A stretch of DNA of 64,000 nt from Hamadaea tsunoensis DSM 44101 (GCF_000428945.1 NZ_AUAX01000004.1:62001-126000), one strand, 5' to 3'. Positions 43,441 through 50,812 are shown, counted from the stretch's first letter. Notes: generated by a model not told the origin, from the letters alone. Translations and numbers: made by a program.

Positions 43441-44955
43441 GTGTACGCCGCGCTCCGCGACGATCTGACGCAATGGGCCCGCATCCGGCGGCTGACCACC
43501 GACCACCGGGCGATCGCCGAGGCCGACGCGTACCGGCGGGCGGGGGACTGGCGCCGCGCGGCGCGGGAACAGCACACCGACATCGCGATCGACCTCGACG
43601 CCATCGCGCGCACGTACGGTGCCGCGAGCGCCGAGCGGATCGAGGATGATCTGCGGCACCTCTCCGTCGACCTGCTCTGGTGGCACCTGCCGCGCAACCT
43701 CGCGGGCATGAACACCGTGCTGCCCCGGGTCTCGGCCGTGCTCTTCCCGCGCGAGAACGCCGCGACCGAGCCGGTGATCCGCGTACGCCTGCCGATCGCG
43801 CCGTTCAGCCCGCAGCGGCTGCGGATCACCGCCGAGCCGGTGTCGCGGATGGAGGAGGAGCGCTGGTTCGCCCTGCCCCGGTACGCGTGGGACGTGCGCG
43901 AGGCGGGCAAGGTGGCCCGGGCGTGGGGCTTCGACAGTCCATACGCGAGGGAGGCGTGCCGACTGCTGGCGGACGGACGATCGGCGGACGCGTGGCGGGT
44001 GTGCGGTTTCGAGCTGCCCGCCGGGGACGCCGTCTCGCTCGACCTGCGACCGTCGCAGCCGACGTTCCCGTACGGGCTGCGCGAATTCGCCCGCGAGGCG
44101 GCCAGGGCGTTCGGGGCCGACTCGGTCGCGACGATGCACAACGCGTACCTCGAAATCGGGGTGGGGGAGACGCTCACGGTCGAGCAGAGCGACCGGTCGG
44201 ACTGGTACGAGGTGACGCCGCGGATCCTGGCCCAGCCGGTGCCCGTGGACCTGGCCCTGCTGGAGGCGGGCCTGATGAAGCGGGCGGACCTGCACCCCCT
44301 CGTACGCGAAGCCCTCTATCCCGGCGTCGCGACCGCCCCGCCGCCGCCACCGCAGCCACCGGTCGCCGAACCGGTACGCGTGCGCTGCCGCGGCCAGTGG
44401 CACGAGGTGCGCGTGGCGGACAACGCGCTCCAGCTGACGGCGCACGACGCGACGGAGATCGGCCGCGAGGACGTGCTGAAGTCGTTGGGCGGCAAGCCTT
44501 CCGGCTGCTTCGCCGTCCGCGAGACGTGGTACACGGGCAAGGGGCGGCTGCCGCGCGCGCTCGCCGTGCGGTGCCGGGAGATCCGCGACCGGCTGATGGC
44601 GGGCGACACGGACTGGATTCTCGCGGGGCTGGCGTCCGGCGTCATCGATCCCCTGATGCGCGACTCGACCGGCGGCAGCCTGCTGCACGGCGCGATGTGC
44701 GGCGACTTCGACTGGCTCGCCCCGGCGCTGCTGGCGGCCGGGCTCGACGTGGACACCCCCGACCGGATCGGGCGTACGCCGCTCTACCAGGCGCTGATGG
44801 CAGGCGCGCCCGAGTCGGTGATCCGGCAGCTGATGGCCTGGGGAGCGGATCCGGAGAAGGAGACGGTCCACGAGGCGTCGGTCTACACGGCCGCCTACCG
44901 GGGCGAGCCGTGGGCGGAGCAACTCATCCGCACACTGGCCAAGGAACGGGGATAG
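43441..44955 (+). CDS. Ankyrin-type protein with unknown N-terminal region
   Basis: A 504-residue soluble protein. Residues 1-310 are unrecognised and mixed alpha/beta. Residues about 312-385 form a domain (VRVRCRGQWHEVRV, EIGREDVLKSLGG, GRLPRAL) that is shared with the protein at 46617. The last 120 residues are ankyrin repeats (GGSLLHGAMCGDFDWLAPAL, IGRTPLYQALMAGAPESVI). GTG 43441 has GGAGGTG at good spacing; the longer frame upstream would run through tRNA-like element 1. That element lies 57 nt before it. I infer a protein partner of the RNA. Confidence 0.65.
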   Translation: MYAALRDDLTQWARIRRLTTDHRAIAEADAYRRAGDWRRAAREQHTDIAIDLDAIARTYGAASAERIEDDLRHLSVDLLWWHLPRNLAGMNTVLPRVSAVLFPRENAATEPVIRVRLPIAPFSPQRLRITAEPVSRMEEERWFALPRYAWDVREAGKVARAWGFDSPYAREACRLLADGRSADAWRVCGFELPAGDAVSLDLRPSQPTFPYGLREFAREAARAFGADSVATMHNAYLEIGVGETLTVEQSDRSDWYEVTPRILAQPVPVDLALLEAGLMKRADLHPLVREALYPGVATAPPPPPQPPVAEPVRVRCRGQWHEVRVADNALQLTAHDATEIGREDVLKSLGGKPSGCFAVRETWYTGKGRLPRALAVRCREIRDRLMAGDTDWILAGLASGVIDPLMRDSTGGSLLHGAMCGDFDWLAPALLAAGLDVDTPDRIGRTPLYQALMAGAPESVIRQLMAWGADPEKETVHEASVYTAAYRGEPWAEQLIRTLAKERG

Positions 44956-44994
44956 AGCGGCTTTATCGGGTACGCGCCGGCGGAGGAACGGCGA

Positions 44995-45000
44995 TAGTAT
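44995..45000 (+). promoter_or_regulatory. Probable -10 box of tRNA-like element 2
   Basis: TAGTAT ends 9 nt before the acceptor stem at 45010, the same spacing as in element 1. Confidence 0.5.
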
Positions 45001-45009
45001 GCCGTCCAC

Positions 45010-45085
45010 GGAGCTGTAGCGCAGCAGTCGACGCGCCCGCCTGCACAGCGGGAGAACGCCGGTGCGAATCCGGCCGGCTCCACCA
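45010..45085 (+). ncRNA. tRNA-like element 2 (formal anticodon GCA, CCA encoded)
   Basis: A complete cloverleaf of 72 nt plus ACCA. Acceptor GGAGCTG/CGGCTCC (one G-T), D stem 3 bp with loop AGCAGTCG, G26, perfect anticodon stem CCCGC/GCGGG, loop CTGCACA with U33 and anticodon GCA (Cys), variable loop AGAAC, T stem GCCGG/CCGGC with the non-canonical T loop TGCGAAT (G at 55). Discriminator is A, not the U73 of tRNA-Cys, and position 37 is C. It would be called tRNA-Cys by eye, but the elbow and identity positions are wrong for normal CysRS recognition. The Sel1-type gene begins 78 nt downstream. Confidence 0.7.
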
Positions 45086-45163
45086 ACTTGATCCATACTC
45101 GACATTCGTCGCTGGCACTCAGGAACATTGATACGCGAAGTCGGCAGGAGCACATAATGTCTC

Positions 45164-46222
45164 GTGGCTCCTTCTGACTGGATCGCCCTCGTAGCATTGA
45201 TCATGGCGTTGGCCAGCACTGTGATCTCCGTGTCCCAGACTAGGCTCAACAAACGCGCGTTGCAGATCGAGCTGGACCGCCGCGAGACCGAAGCCGAGCC
45301 GGTCTTCGAGTTCCAGGACTGGTATCGAGTCAGGCCGACAAAGGAAGCGAACTGGGGCAGCCTGATGGGCCTGTTCGAGGGACGAATCGTCTTCAAAGGT
45401 CCGCAGCAGGAGCTGTCGCTGGTAGCTGTCCGCCTCGACGACGACCAATTCTCCTACACCGACAACGACGGACAGCCGCTGAACCCGGAACGGCGTACTC
45501 ACATCCTCACTTTTCAGGATGGCTGGAAGCGCCATCAGGACCGGCTCGTCACCATTGCCGGCCGGACGTATCAGTTCCAAGTGAACGCGCAGCGGCATCT
45601 CATGCCGGGTCGCGAACCGGTCGTCCGGGTTCGGCTGACCATCATGTGCTACGCCGACGAGCGCTCGTGGAATGTGCCGGTCGTGCTGTCATTGCCGCCC
45701 GACAACGCCTACTACGGTCCGCCTCCGACCGGCGACAAGGTTGGCCTCCCGTCCCAGGCGGAGTTGAGCAGCCTGCTCCGCGATGCCATCGGTGGGGATG
45801 CCGACGCGATGTTCGCCTTGGCTCAGGCCCTCGAAAAGGGAGGGCGCGAAGGAGAAGCCGGGCAATGGCTGCGCCGAGCAGCGGATCAGGGGCAGCCCGG
45901 GGCCATGAACAAGCTGGGCGTCTTGCTCAACGCCACCGGCGACCACGAAGCGGCGGAAAGGCTGTACCGCCAGGCGGCTGAGCAGGAACACCTAGCGGCG
46001 ACGACCAACCTCGGGCTGCTTCTCCTCCGCGCCGGAAACGCAGCCGAGGCGGAAGCGTGGCTGACGAAGGCGACACAAGGTGGAGAACCGATAGCACAAC
46101 GTGAACTGATCAGGCTGCTCGTGTCCCAAGGGCGTACAGAAGATGCTCGGCGTTGGCAGCCTTCGGCAGCGGAGGCATCGCCGCCCTCGGACGAGACGGG
46201 TGACTCCGGGCCTGATCAGTAG
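45164..46222 (+). CDS. Membrane-anchored Sel1/TPR repeat protein
   Basis: A 352-residue protein. One N-terminal membrane helix (about residues 6-25, WIALVALIMALASTVISVSQ) is followed by a beta-rich domain (40-190) and then three to four Sel1-like repeats (GDADAMFALAQALEKGGREG, GQPGAMNKLGVLLNATGDHE, HLAATTNLGLLLLRAGNAAE). The C-terminus is acidic. GTG 45164 lies 5 nt after CATAAT, so it is probably leaderless. The preceding tRNA-like element suggests membership of the same system. Third-position GC is lower than in the flanking ankyrin genes. Confidence 0.65.
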   Translation: MAPSDWIALVALIMALASTVISVSQTRLNKRALQIELDRRETEAEPVFEFQDWYRVRPTKEANWGSLMGLFEGRIVFKGPQQELSLVAVRLDDDQFSYTDNDGQPLNPERRTHILTFQDGWKRHQDRLVTIAGRTYQFQVNAQRHLMPGREPVVRVRLTIMCYADERSWNVPVVLSLPPDNAYYGPPPTGDKVGLPSQAELSSLLRDAIGGDADAMFALAQALEKGGREGEAGQWLRRAADQGQPGAMNKLGVLLNATGDHEAAERLYRQAAEQEHLAATTNLGLLLLRAGNAAEAEAWLTKATQGGEPIAQRELIRLLVSQGRTEDARRWQPSAAEASPPSDETGDSGPDQ

Positions 46223-46365
46223 GTCGTACTGTCGCAGGGAGTGCACGGTCACTCCCTAGTTCGTGGGACGTCAGCGTGTGCCTGACGACGTGGATGGCGA
46301 TGTCATACGGCTGCCATTTCGACCGACCAGCCGGGCGGTTGGCCGTTGCCGTCGTGCAAAGGGCC

Positions 46366-46371
46366 TAGGCT
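46366..46371 (+). promoter_or_regulatory. Probable -10 box of tRNA-like element 3
   Basis: TAGGCT ends 10 nt before the acceptor stem at 46382. The 46223-46365 region upstream contains no gene. Confidence 0.5.
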
Positions 46372-46381
46372 TTCGTCCGGT

Positions 46382-46458
46382 GGGGTCGTAGCGCAGAAGT
46401 CGTCGCGCGGGGACTCATAATCCTCGAGGACGCCGGTGCGAATCCGGCCGACCCCACC
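46382..46458 (+). ncRNA. tRNA-like element 3 (formal anticodon CAU)
   Basis: A 74-nt cloverleaf. Acceptor GGGGTCG/CGACCCC, D loop AGAAGTCG, G26, a 6-bp anticodon stem CGGGGA/TCCTCG (one G-T) and loop CTCATAA with anticodon CAU, variable loop AGGAC, T loop TGCGAAT. The acceptor helix can extend three more pairs (GGT with ACC) to 10 bp, and the 3' end reads ACCC rather than ACCA. No protein gene follows it directly; element 4 starts 60 nt further on. A six-pair anticodon stem is unusual for a bacterial elongator tRNA. Confidence 0.7.
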
Positions 46459-46497
46459 CCCCGCGGTCCCACCCCCGCGAATGTCGGGCCGCACCCA

Positions 46498-46503
46498 TAG
46501 AAT
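46498..46503 (+). promoter_or_regulatory. Probable -10 box of tRNA-like element 4
   Basis: TAGAAT ends 12 nt before the acceptor stem at 46516, suggesting that element 4 is transcribed on its own rather than with element 3. Confidence 0.5.
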
Positions 46504-46511
46504 GCCGGTTC

Positions 46512-46591
46512 GAGCGGGGCCGTAGCGCAGAAGTCGTCGCGCCCGGCATACAACCGTGAGGACGCCGGTGCGAATCCGGCCGGCCCCGCTC
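46512..46591 (+). ncRNA. tRNA-like element 4 (formal anticodon UAC, no U33)
   Basis: A 72-nt core (46516-46587): acceptor GGGGCCG/CGGCCCC, D loop AGAAGTCG, G26, anticodon stem CCCGG/CCGTG with one mismatch, loop CATACAA in which position 33 is A instead of the near-universal U, variable loop AGGAC, T loop TGCGAAT. The acceptor helix extends four more pairs (GAGC with GCTC) to 11 bp. No CCA is present. The AAGGAGG of the ankyrin-LRR-MoxR-VWA operon begins only 13 nt after the core. Confidence 0.7.
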
Positions 46592-46616
46592 TCGCCGACG
46601 AAGGAGGGTGCGCGCC

Positions 46617-47213
46617 GTGGAGCAGTGGCCGTGGATACGCGTACGCTGCCTCGGCGCGGCCTGGCACGAGGTCCGCATCGGCGACGGACGGCTGCTGACG
46701 CCCCGGCACTCCGACGCCGAGATCGAGCGGGAGCACGTGCTGCGCGGACTGGGCGGGCCCCTGCTCCCAGGGTGCGCGGAGACCGTCTGGCGGTGGCGTA
46801 CCGCCGACGGGCGGCTGCCCAAGCACCTGAAGCTGCAACGCAACGCGTTCTTCCGGCTGGCCGACGAGGGCCGGACCGGCGAGGTGCTGCGGCAGCTCGA
46901 CGCGGGCTTCGACGTCGCGGCCGCCGGGCCGGGCGGCAGCACCCTGCTGCACTACCTGGGCACGCTGGACGTCGACGCCGTGCTGCCCCGGCTGCTCGCC
47001 GCCGGCCTCGGCGTCCACCGGCGCAACAAGCAGGGCGAGGCGCCGCTGCACCGCGCCGCGCTGGCCGTGTCCCTGCCCGCGGTCGCCGCGCTCCTCGCCG
47101 CGGGCGCGGATCCACTGGTACGCGACCTGTCCGGGCGACGGCCGGGCGAGCGCTGGGCCGGCAAGACCGACGAGCGCCTGCCCCAGGCGATGCTGGAGAT
47201 GCTGAGGCTGTGA
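46617..47213 (+). CDS. Ankyrin-repeat protein, first gene of the MoxR-VWA operon
   Basis: A 198-residue protein that is homologous over its whole length to the C-terminal 195 residues of the protein at 43441. The shared N-terminal domain (IRVRCLGAAWHEVRIGDGRL, EIEREHVLRGLGG, GRLPKHLK) occupies 1-75 and ankyrin repeats follow (GGSTLLHYLGTLDVDAVLPR, QGEAPLHRAALAVSLPAVAA). GTG 46617 has AAGGAGGG upstream. The stop overlaps the next GTG (GTGA). It probably acts as an adaptor of the four-gene system; tRNA-like element 4 ends 30 nt before it. Confidence 0.75.
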   Translation: MEQWPWIRVRCLGAAWHEVRIGDGRLLTPRHSDAEIEREHVLRGLGGPLLPGCAETVWRWRTADGRLPKHLKLQRNAFFRLADEGRTGEVLRQLDAGFDVAAAGPGGSTLLHYLGTLDVDAVLPRLLAAGLGVHRRNKQGEAPLHRAALAVSLPAVAALLAAGADPLVRDLSGRRPGERWAGKTDERLPQAMLEMLRL

Positions 47214-48379
47214 CCGAGAACCCCATTCCGACCCCCGTACGCTGCCCGGTCATCACCGATCCGGAGCGTGCCCTGGCCGACCCCGCGGACTTCGACGCGC
47301 TGCTCGACCGGCTGACCGCCACCGGCGGCGCAGCTCCGTCCACAGCGGACGGAGCGGTCGGGCCGGAGGAGTTCCCGCGCGGGACGATCCAGCCCGACGG
47401 CCGCCTCGACCTGTGCAAGCAGGGCGTCGGCCCGGTGATGGCGGCCCGGCTGGCGAGCACCGCCGCCGCTTCTCCGCTCGTCCGGCATCTGCTGCTGGGC
47501 ACCAACAACCTCGGCGCGACCGGGGCCCAGGCGGTCGCCGACGCGCTCACCCCCGGACACCATCTGGAGACGCTCTACCTGGGCTGCAACCGGATCGACG
47601 CCGACGGCGTCCGCTCGCTGGCCGAGCGGCTCGCGACCGACGGCACCGTCCGGGCACTGTGGCTCAAGCGCAATCCGGTCGGCGACGAGGGCGTGGCGCG
47701 GCTCTGCGTCGCCCTGCTGGCCAACACCACCCTGCGTACGCTGGATCTGGTCAACGTCGGCCTCAGCACCGCGGGGCTGAACCGGCTGGCCGACACCCTC
47801 GCCGCCCGGCCGGTACGCCTGCAGCGGCTGTTCCTCGGCGGCAACGGCTTCGGGCCCGGCGCGGTGCCCGCGCTCGCGAGGCTGGTGCACGACGCGGGAA
47901 TCCGGGAGCTGTACCTGGCCTGCAACCATCTCGGCGACGAGGGCGTGGCCGCGCTCGCGGCGGCGGCGGACGGCGTACCGATGACGTTCGGGTTGGGCGG
48001 CAACGGGATCGGCCCCGCCGGCGTGGCCGCGCTCGCCCGGCACCTGGGCGCGTGGACGGCCCTGGACCTGGCCCGGCCGCCGTCGGAGCGGGCGCTCGGC
48101 GCGACCGGCAACGTCGTCGGCGACGAGGGCGCGGGCCACCTCGCGGCCGCCCTGCCCGGCTCCCGGCTGCGCAAACTGGACCTGCGCACGACCGGCATCC
48201 GGGGCTGGGGTACGCGGCTGCTCATGGAAGCCGCCGAGGACCACCCGACCCTGGCGTACCTGGGCCTGCGTGGGGGAGTGCCGCGCCGGATGCGCCGCGT
48301 GATCTACGCCGGGACGCGTACCCGGCCCGCCCTCGAAGTTCCCGGCGACATCCAGGCGATTGCGAGCGTGTACCGATGA
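47210..48379 (+). CDS. Leucine-rich-repeat (RNase-inhibitor-like) protein
   Basis: A 389-residue protein. About ten LRR units of 28-29 residues follow an N-terminal region of 80 residues; typical units are HHLETLYLGCNRIDADGVRS, GTVRALWLKRNPVGDEGVAR and AGIRELYLACNHLGDEGVAA. This is the RI-type repeat that forms a horseshoe for protein binding. GTG 47210 overlaps the ankyrin stop, and the TGA overlaps the MoxR ATG, so translation is coupled. I infer a recognition or scaffold subunit. Confidence 0.8.
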   Translation: MTENPIPTPVRCPVITDPERALADPADFDALLDRLTATGGAAPSTADGAVGPEEFPRGTIQPDGRLDLCKQGVGPVMAARLASTAAASPLVRHLLLGTNNLGATGAQAVADALTPGHHLETLYLGCNRIDADGVRSLAERLATDGTVRALWLKRNPVGDEGVARLCVALLANTTLRTLDLVNVGLSTAGLNRLADTLAARPVRLQRLFLGGNGFGPGAVPALARLVHDAGIRELYLACNHLGDEGVAALAAAADGVPMTFGLGGNGIGPAGVAALARHLGAWTALDLARPPSERALGATGNVVGDEGAGHLAAALPGSRLRKLDLRTTGIRGWGTRLLMEAAEDHPTLAYLGLRGGVPRRMRRVIYAGTRTRPALEVPGDIQAIASVYR

Positions 48380-49545
48380 CCTCTCCGCTGGCGGCGGCCG
48401 ACACCCTGCTGGCGGCGGTACGCGCGTGGCGTACCGAGCCGGTGCCCGATCCGAAGGTCGAGGCACTCGCGCTGGCGGTCGGCGCGAACCTGCCGGTGCT
48501 GCTGTGGGGCGAGCCCGGCATCGGCAAGTCGGCGACGCTGCGGCAGCTCGCGGACGGTCTCGGCGAACCGCTGGAGACCGTCATCGCCAGTGTGCACGAG
48601 CCGAGCGACTTCGCCGGGCTGCCGATCGTCGGCGAGGACCCGGCCGCGAACGGCATCCCGATGGCCCCGCCCGACTGGGCCGTACGCCTCGCGAAGCGCG
48701 GCACCGGGCTGGTGTTCTTCGACGAGCTGTCCTCGGCGCCGCCGGCCGTGCAGGCCGCCCTGCTGCGGGTGGTCCTCGAACGGCACGTCGGCAGTCTCCA
48801 GCTGCCCGACACGGTACGCATCGTGGCCGCCGCGAACCCGCCCGCGAGTGCCGCCGACGGCTGGCACCTGAGCCCGCCGCTGGCCAACCGTTTCGTCCAT
48901 CTGCAGTGGACGCACGACCCGGCCGTGGTGGCGCGCGGGCTCGCGGGGACGTGGCCCGGCGTACAGGTGCCCGTGGTCGATCCGGGCCGGGTGGCGAACG
49001 CGACGGCCCGGGCGCGCGGCATCATCGCCGGTTTCCTCACCGCCCGGCCGGGTCTGGCGCACCACCTGCCCACCGACGCCGAGGGCCGGGGCGGGGCGTG
49101 GCCGTCGCCGCGTACCTGGGAGATGGTGCTGCGCCTGGTCGCCGTCCAGTACGCCGCCGGCGCGTCCCAGGAGGCGCTCGCGCTGACGGTCGTCGGCGCG
49201 GTCGGCGACGGCGCGGGACTGGAGTTCCTCACGTACATCGACCAGCTGGACCTGCCCGACCCGGAACGCGTCCTCGCCCGGCCGGACGACTTCCAGCTGC
49301 CCAAGCGCGGCGACCGCCAGCTGGCCTGCCTGACCGCCATCGTGTCGGCCGTGCAGAGCCGCACCACCCGGCAGCGCTGGGAGGCCGCGTGGGTGGTGCT
49401 GGCGCAAGCCGCCAAGGCCGGCGTACCGGACGTGGCGGCGCGGGCGGCGATGGACCTCGCCGCCATGCGCCAGCCCGACTGGACGGTTCCGCCCACAGTG
49501 GACGCTTTCGTCGACGTGCTGCGCCTGTCCGGCCGGCTGCGGTGA
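48376..49545 (+). CDS. MoxR-type AAA+ ATPase
   Basis: A 389-residue ATPase: Walker A GEPGIGKS at 45-52, Walker B LVFFDE at 112-117, sensor 1 AAANPP near 155, the arginine-finger segment PPLANRFVH near 170, and a C-terminal lid. The HEPSDFAGLPI loop is typical of MoxR proteins that act with VWA-domain partners as chaperones. It overlaps both neighbours by 4 nt and is directly followed by its likely VWA partner. Confidence 0.88.
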   Translation: MTSPLAAADTLLAAVRAWRTEPVPDPKVEALALAVGANLPVLLWGEPGIGKSATLRQLADGLGEPLETVIASVHEPSDFAGLPIVGEDPAANGIPMAPPDWAVRLAKRGTGLVFFDELSSAPPAVQAALLRVVLERHVGSLQLPDTVRIVAAANPPASAADGWHLSPPLANRFVHLQWTHDPAVVARGLAGTWPGVQVPVVDPGRVANATARARGIIAGFLTARPGLAHHLPTDAEGRGGAWPSPRTWEMVLRLVAVQYAAGASQEALALTVVGAVGDGAGLEFLTYIDQLDLPDPERVLARPDDFQLPKRGDRQLACLTAIVSAVQSRTTRQRWEAAWVVLAQAAKAGVPDVAARAAMDLAAMRQPDWTVPPTVDAFVDVLRLSGRLR

Positions 49546-50777
49546 CCGAATCTCCCGAGCCGCCTTCGCCGGACGAGGAGCCCGTGCGGCTGCCGGCGCT
49601 CGACCGGACCAAGCTGCTCGCGGCGCGGTTCCGGGCGGCCGGCGACCGGCCGTATTTCGCCACGGCCCTCTACAGCCTGACCGTCGTCGAGGACCACCGG
49701 ATCCCGACGATGGGCGTCGACCGGCACTGGCGCTGCTACGTGTCGCCGGCGTTCGTCGACCGCACGCCCGTCGACGAGCTGGCCGCGGTGTGGATCCACG
49801 AGGCGGCGCACCTGCTGCGCGACCACCACGGCCGGGCCGACCGGCTGCCCGAGGTGGACCGGCACGACCGCCGCCGGCTCAACGTCGCCCAGGACCTGGA
49901 GATCAACGACGACCTGCTGGCGGACGGCCTGCCGCTGCCCGCCGACCGGGTCGACCCGGCCGGCCTCGGGCTGCCGACCGGACTGCTGTTCGAGGCGTAC
50001 CTGCCGATGGTGCCGCCCACCGAGCACCACTACGACTGCGGCTCGGGCGCGCACGGCCTGCCCCGGCCGTGGGATCTCCACGCGGGCAACGCCGACGCGC
50101 CCGCCGTCAGCGACCCGGAGGCCGCCAGCATCCGGCGCGCCACCGCCGCAGCGATCCGCCAGGCCGCGAAGAGCCGTGGCGACCTGCCGGCCGGCTGGGA
50201 GCGGTGGGCGCAGACGGTGCTGGAGCCGGTGGTGGACTGGCGGCGCGCGTTCACCGGTGCGATCCGCGAGGCGGTCGCGTGGGCCAGCGGCGCGGTCGAC
50301 TACACCTACCAGCGTCCCTCGCGCCGCTCGGTGGCGCTGCCCGGCACCGTCCTGCCCCGGCTGCGCCAGCCCATCCCGCGGGTCGCCGTCGTCGTCGACA
50401 CGTCCGGCTCGATGGGCGAGGACGAACTCGGCGTCGCCCTCGCGGAGATCGGCGGCGTGCTGCGCGCGGTCGGCATCGGCGGCAACCGCGTCACCGTCCT
50501 GTCCTGCGACGCGGCCGTGCACGTGGTACGCCGGGTCGCCACCCTCGGCGAAGTCGTCCTCGCCGGTGGCGGCGGCACCGACATGCGGGTCGGGATCGCG
50601 GCGGCGATCGAGGTCCCGGCCGTACCCGACATCGTCGTCGTGCTGACCGACGGCTACACGCCGTGGCCGGACCGGGCGCCGGGGCGTACGCGGGTGGTGG
50701 CGGGGCTGCTGGGGGCGGGGCCGACGCCGCCGGCGTGGATCACCACGATCGCCATCCCGCTCGTGGCGCCCCGGTGA
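49542..50777 (+). CDS. DUF2201-type metallopeptidase-like protein with VWA-like domain
   Basis: A 411-residue protein. The N-terminal domain carries HEAAH at 86-90, the HExxH zinc site of the putative metallopeptidase family (DUF2201 N-terminal). The C-terminal domain is VWA-like, with DTSGS at 286-290, GGGGTDM and VLTDG supplying an intact MIDAS for Mg2+. In MoxR systems the VWA protein passes substrates to the ATPase. Whether the HEAAH site is proteolytic is not clear. GTG 49542 overlaps the MoxR stop, and the gene ends the operon. Confidence 0.85.
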   Translation: MTESPEPPSPDEEPVRLPALDRTKLLAARFRAAGDRPYFATALYSLTVVEDHRIPTMGVDRHWRCYVSPAFVDRTPVDELAAVWIHEAAHLLRDHHGRADRLPEVDRHDRRRLNVAQDLEINDDLLADGLPLPADRVDPAGLGLPTGLLFEAYLPMVPPTEHHYDCGSGAHGLPRPWDLHAGNADAPAVSDPEAASIRRATAAAIRQAAKSRGDLPAGWERWAQTVLEPVVDWRRAFTGAIREAVAWASGAVDYTYQRPSRRSVALPGTVLPRLRQPIPRVAVVVDTSGSMGEDELGVALAEIGGVLRAVGIGGNRVTVLSCDAAVHVVRRVATLGEVVLAGGGGTDMRVGIAAAIEVPAVPDIVVVLTDGYTPWPDRAPGRTRVVAGLLGAGPTPPAWITTIAIPLVAPR

Positions 50778-50794
50778 AGTTGAACGTTCAACTT
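50777..50794. promoter_or_regulatory. 18-bp perfect palindrome, probable ArsR-type operator
   Basis: AAGTTGAACGTTCAACTT is perfectly symmetric. It starts at the last base of the VWA stop codon. It lies just upstream of a TATGCT -10 box (50800-50805) whose transcript would begin at or near ATG 50813. The ArsR gene at 52335-52679 downstream is the natural candidate to bind it. Confidence 0.75.
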
Positions 50795-50812
50795 TGAGCT
50801 ATGCTCGACCGC

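Noticed and set aside
43312-46591. Calling the four cloverleaves ordinary tRNA genes (Arg GCG, Cys GCA, Met CAU, Val UAC)
   Set aside because: They share an identical elbow, three lack CCA and have 10-11 bp acceptor helices, T loops carry G55 in three, one lacks U33 and one has a 6-bp anticodon stem. Real tRNAs of different identity do not look like one family.
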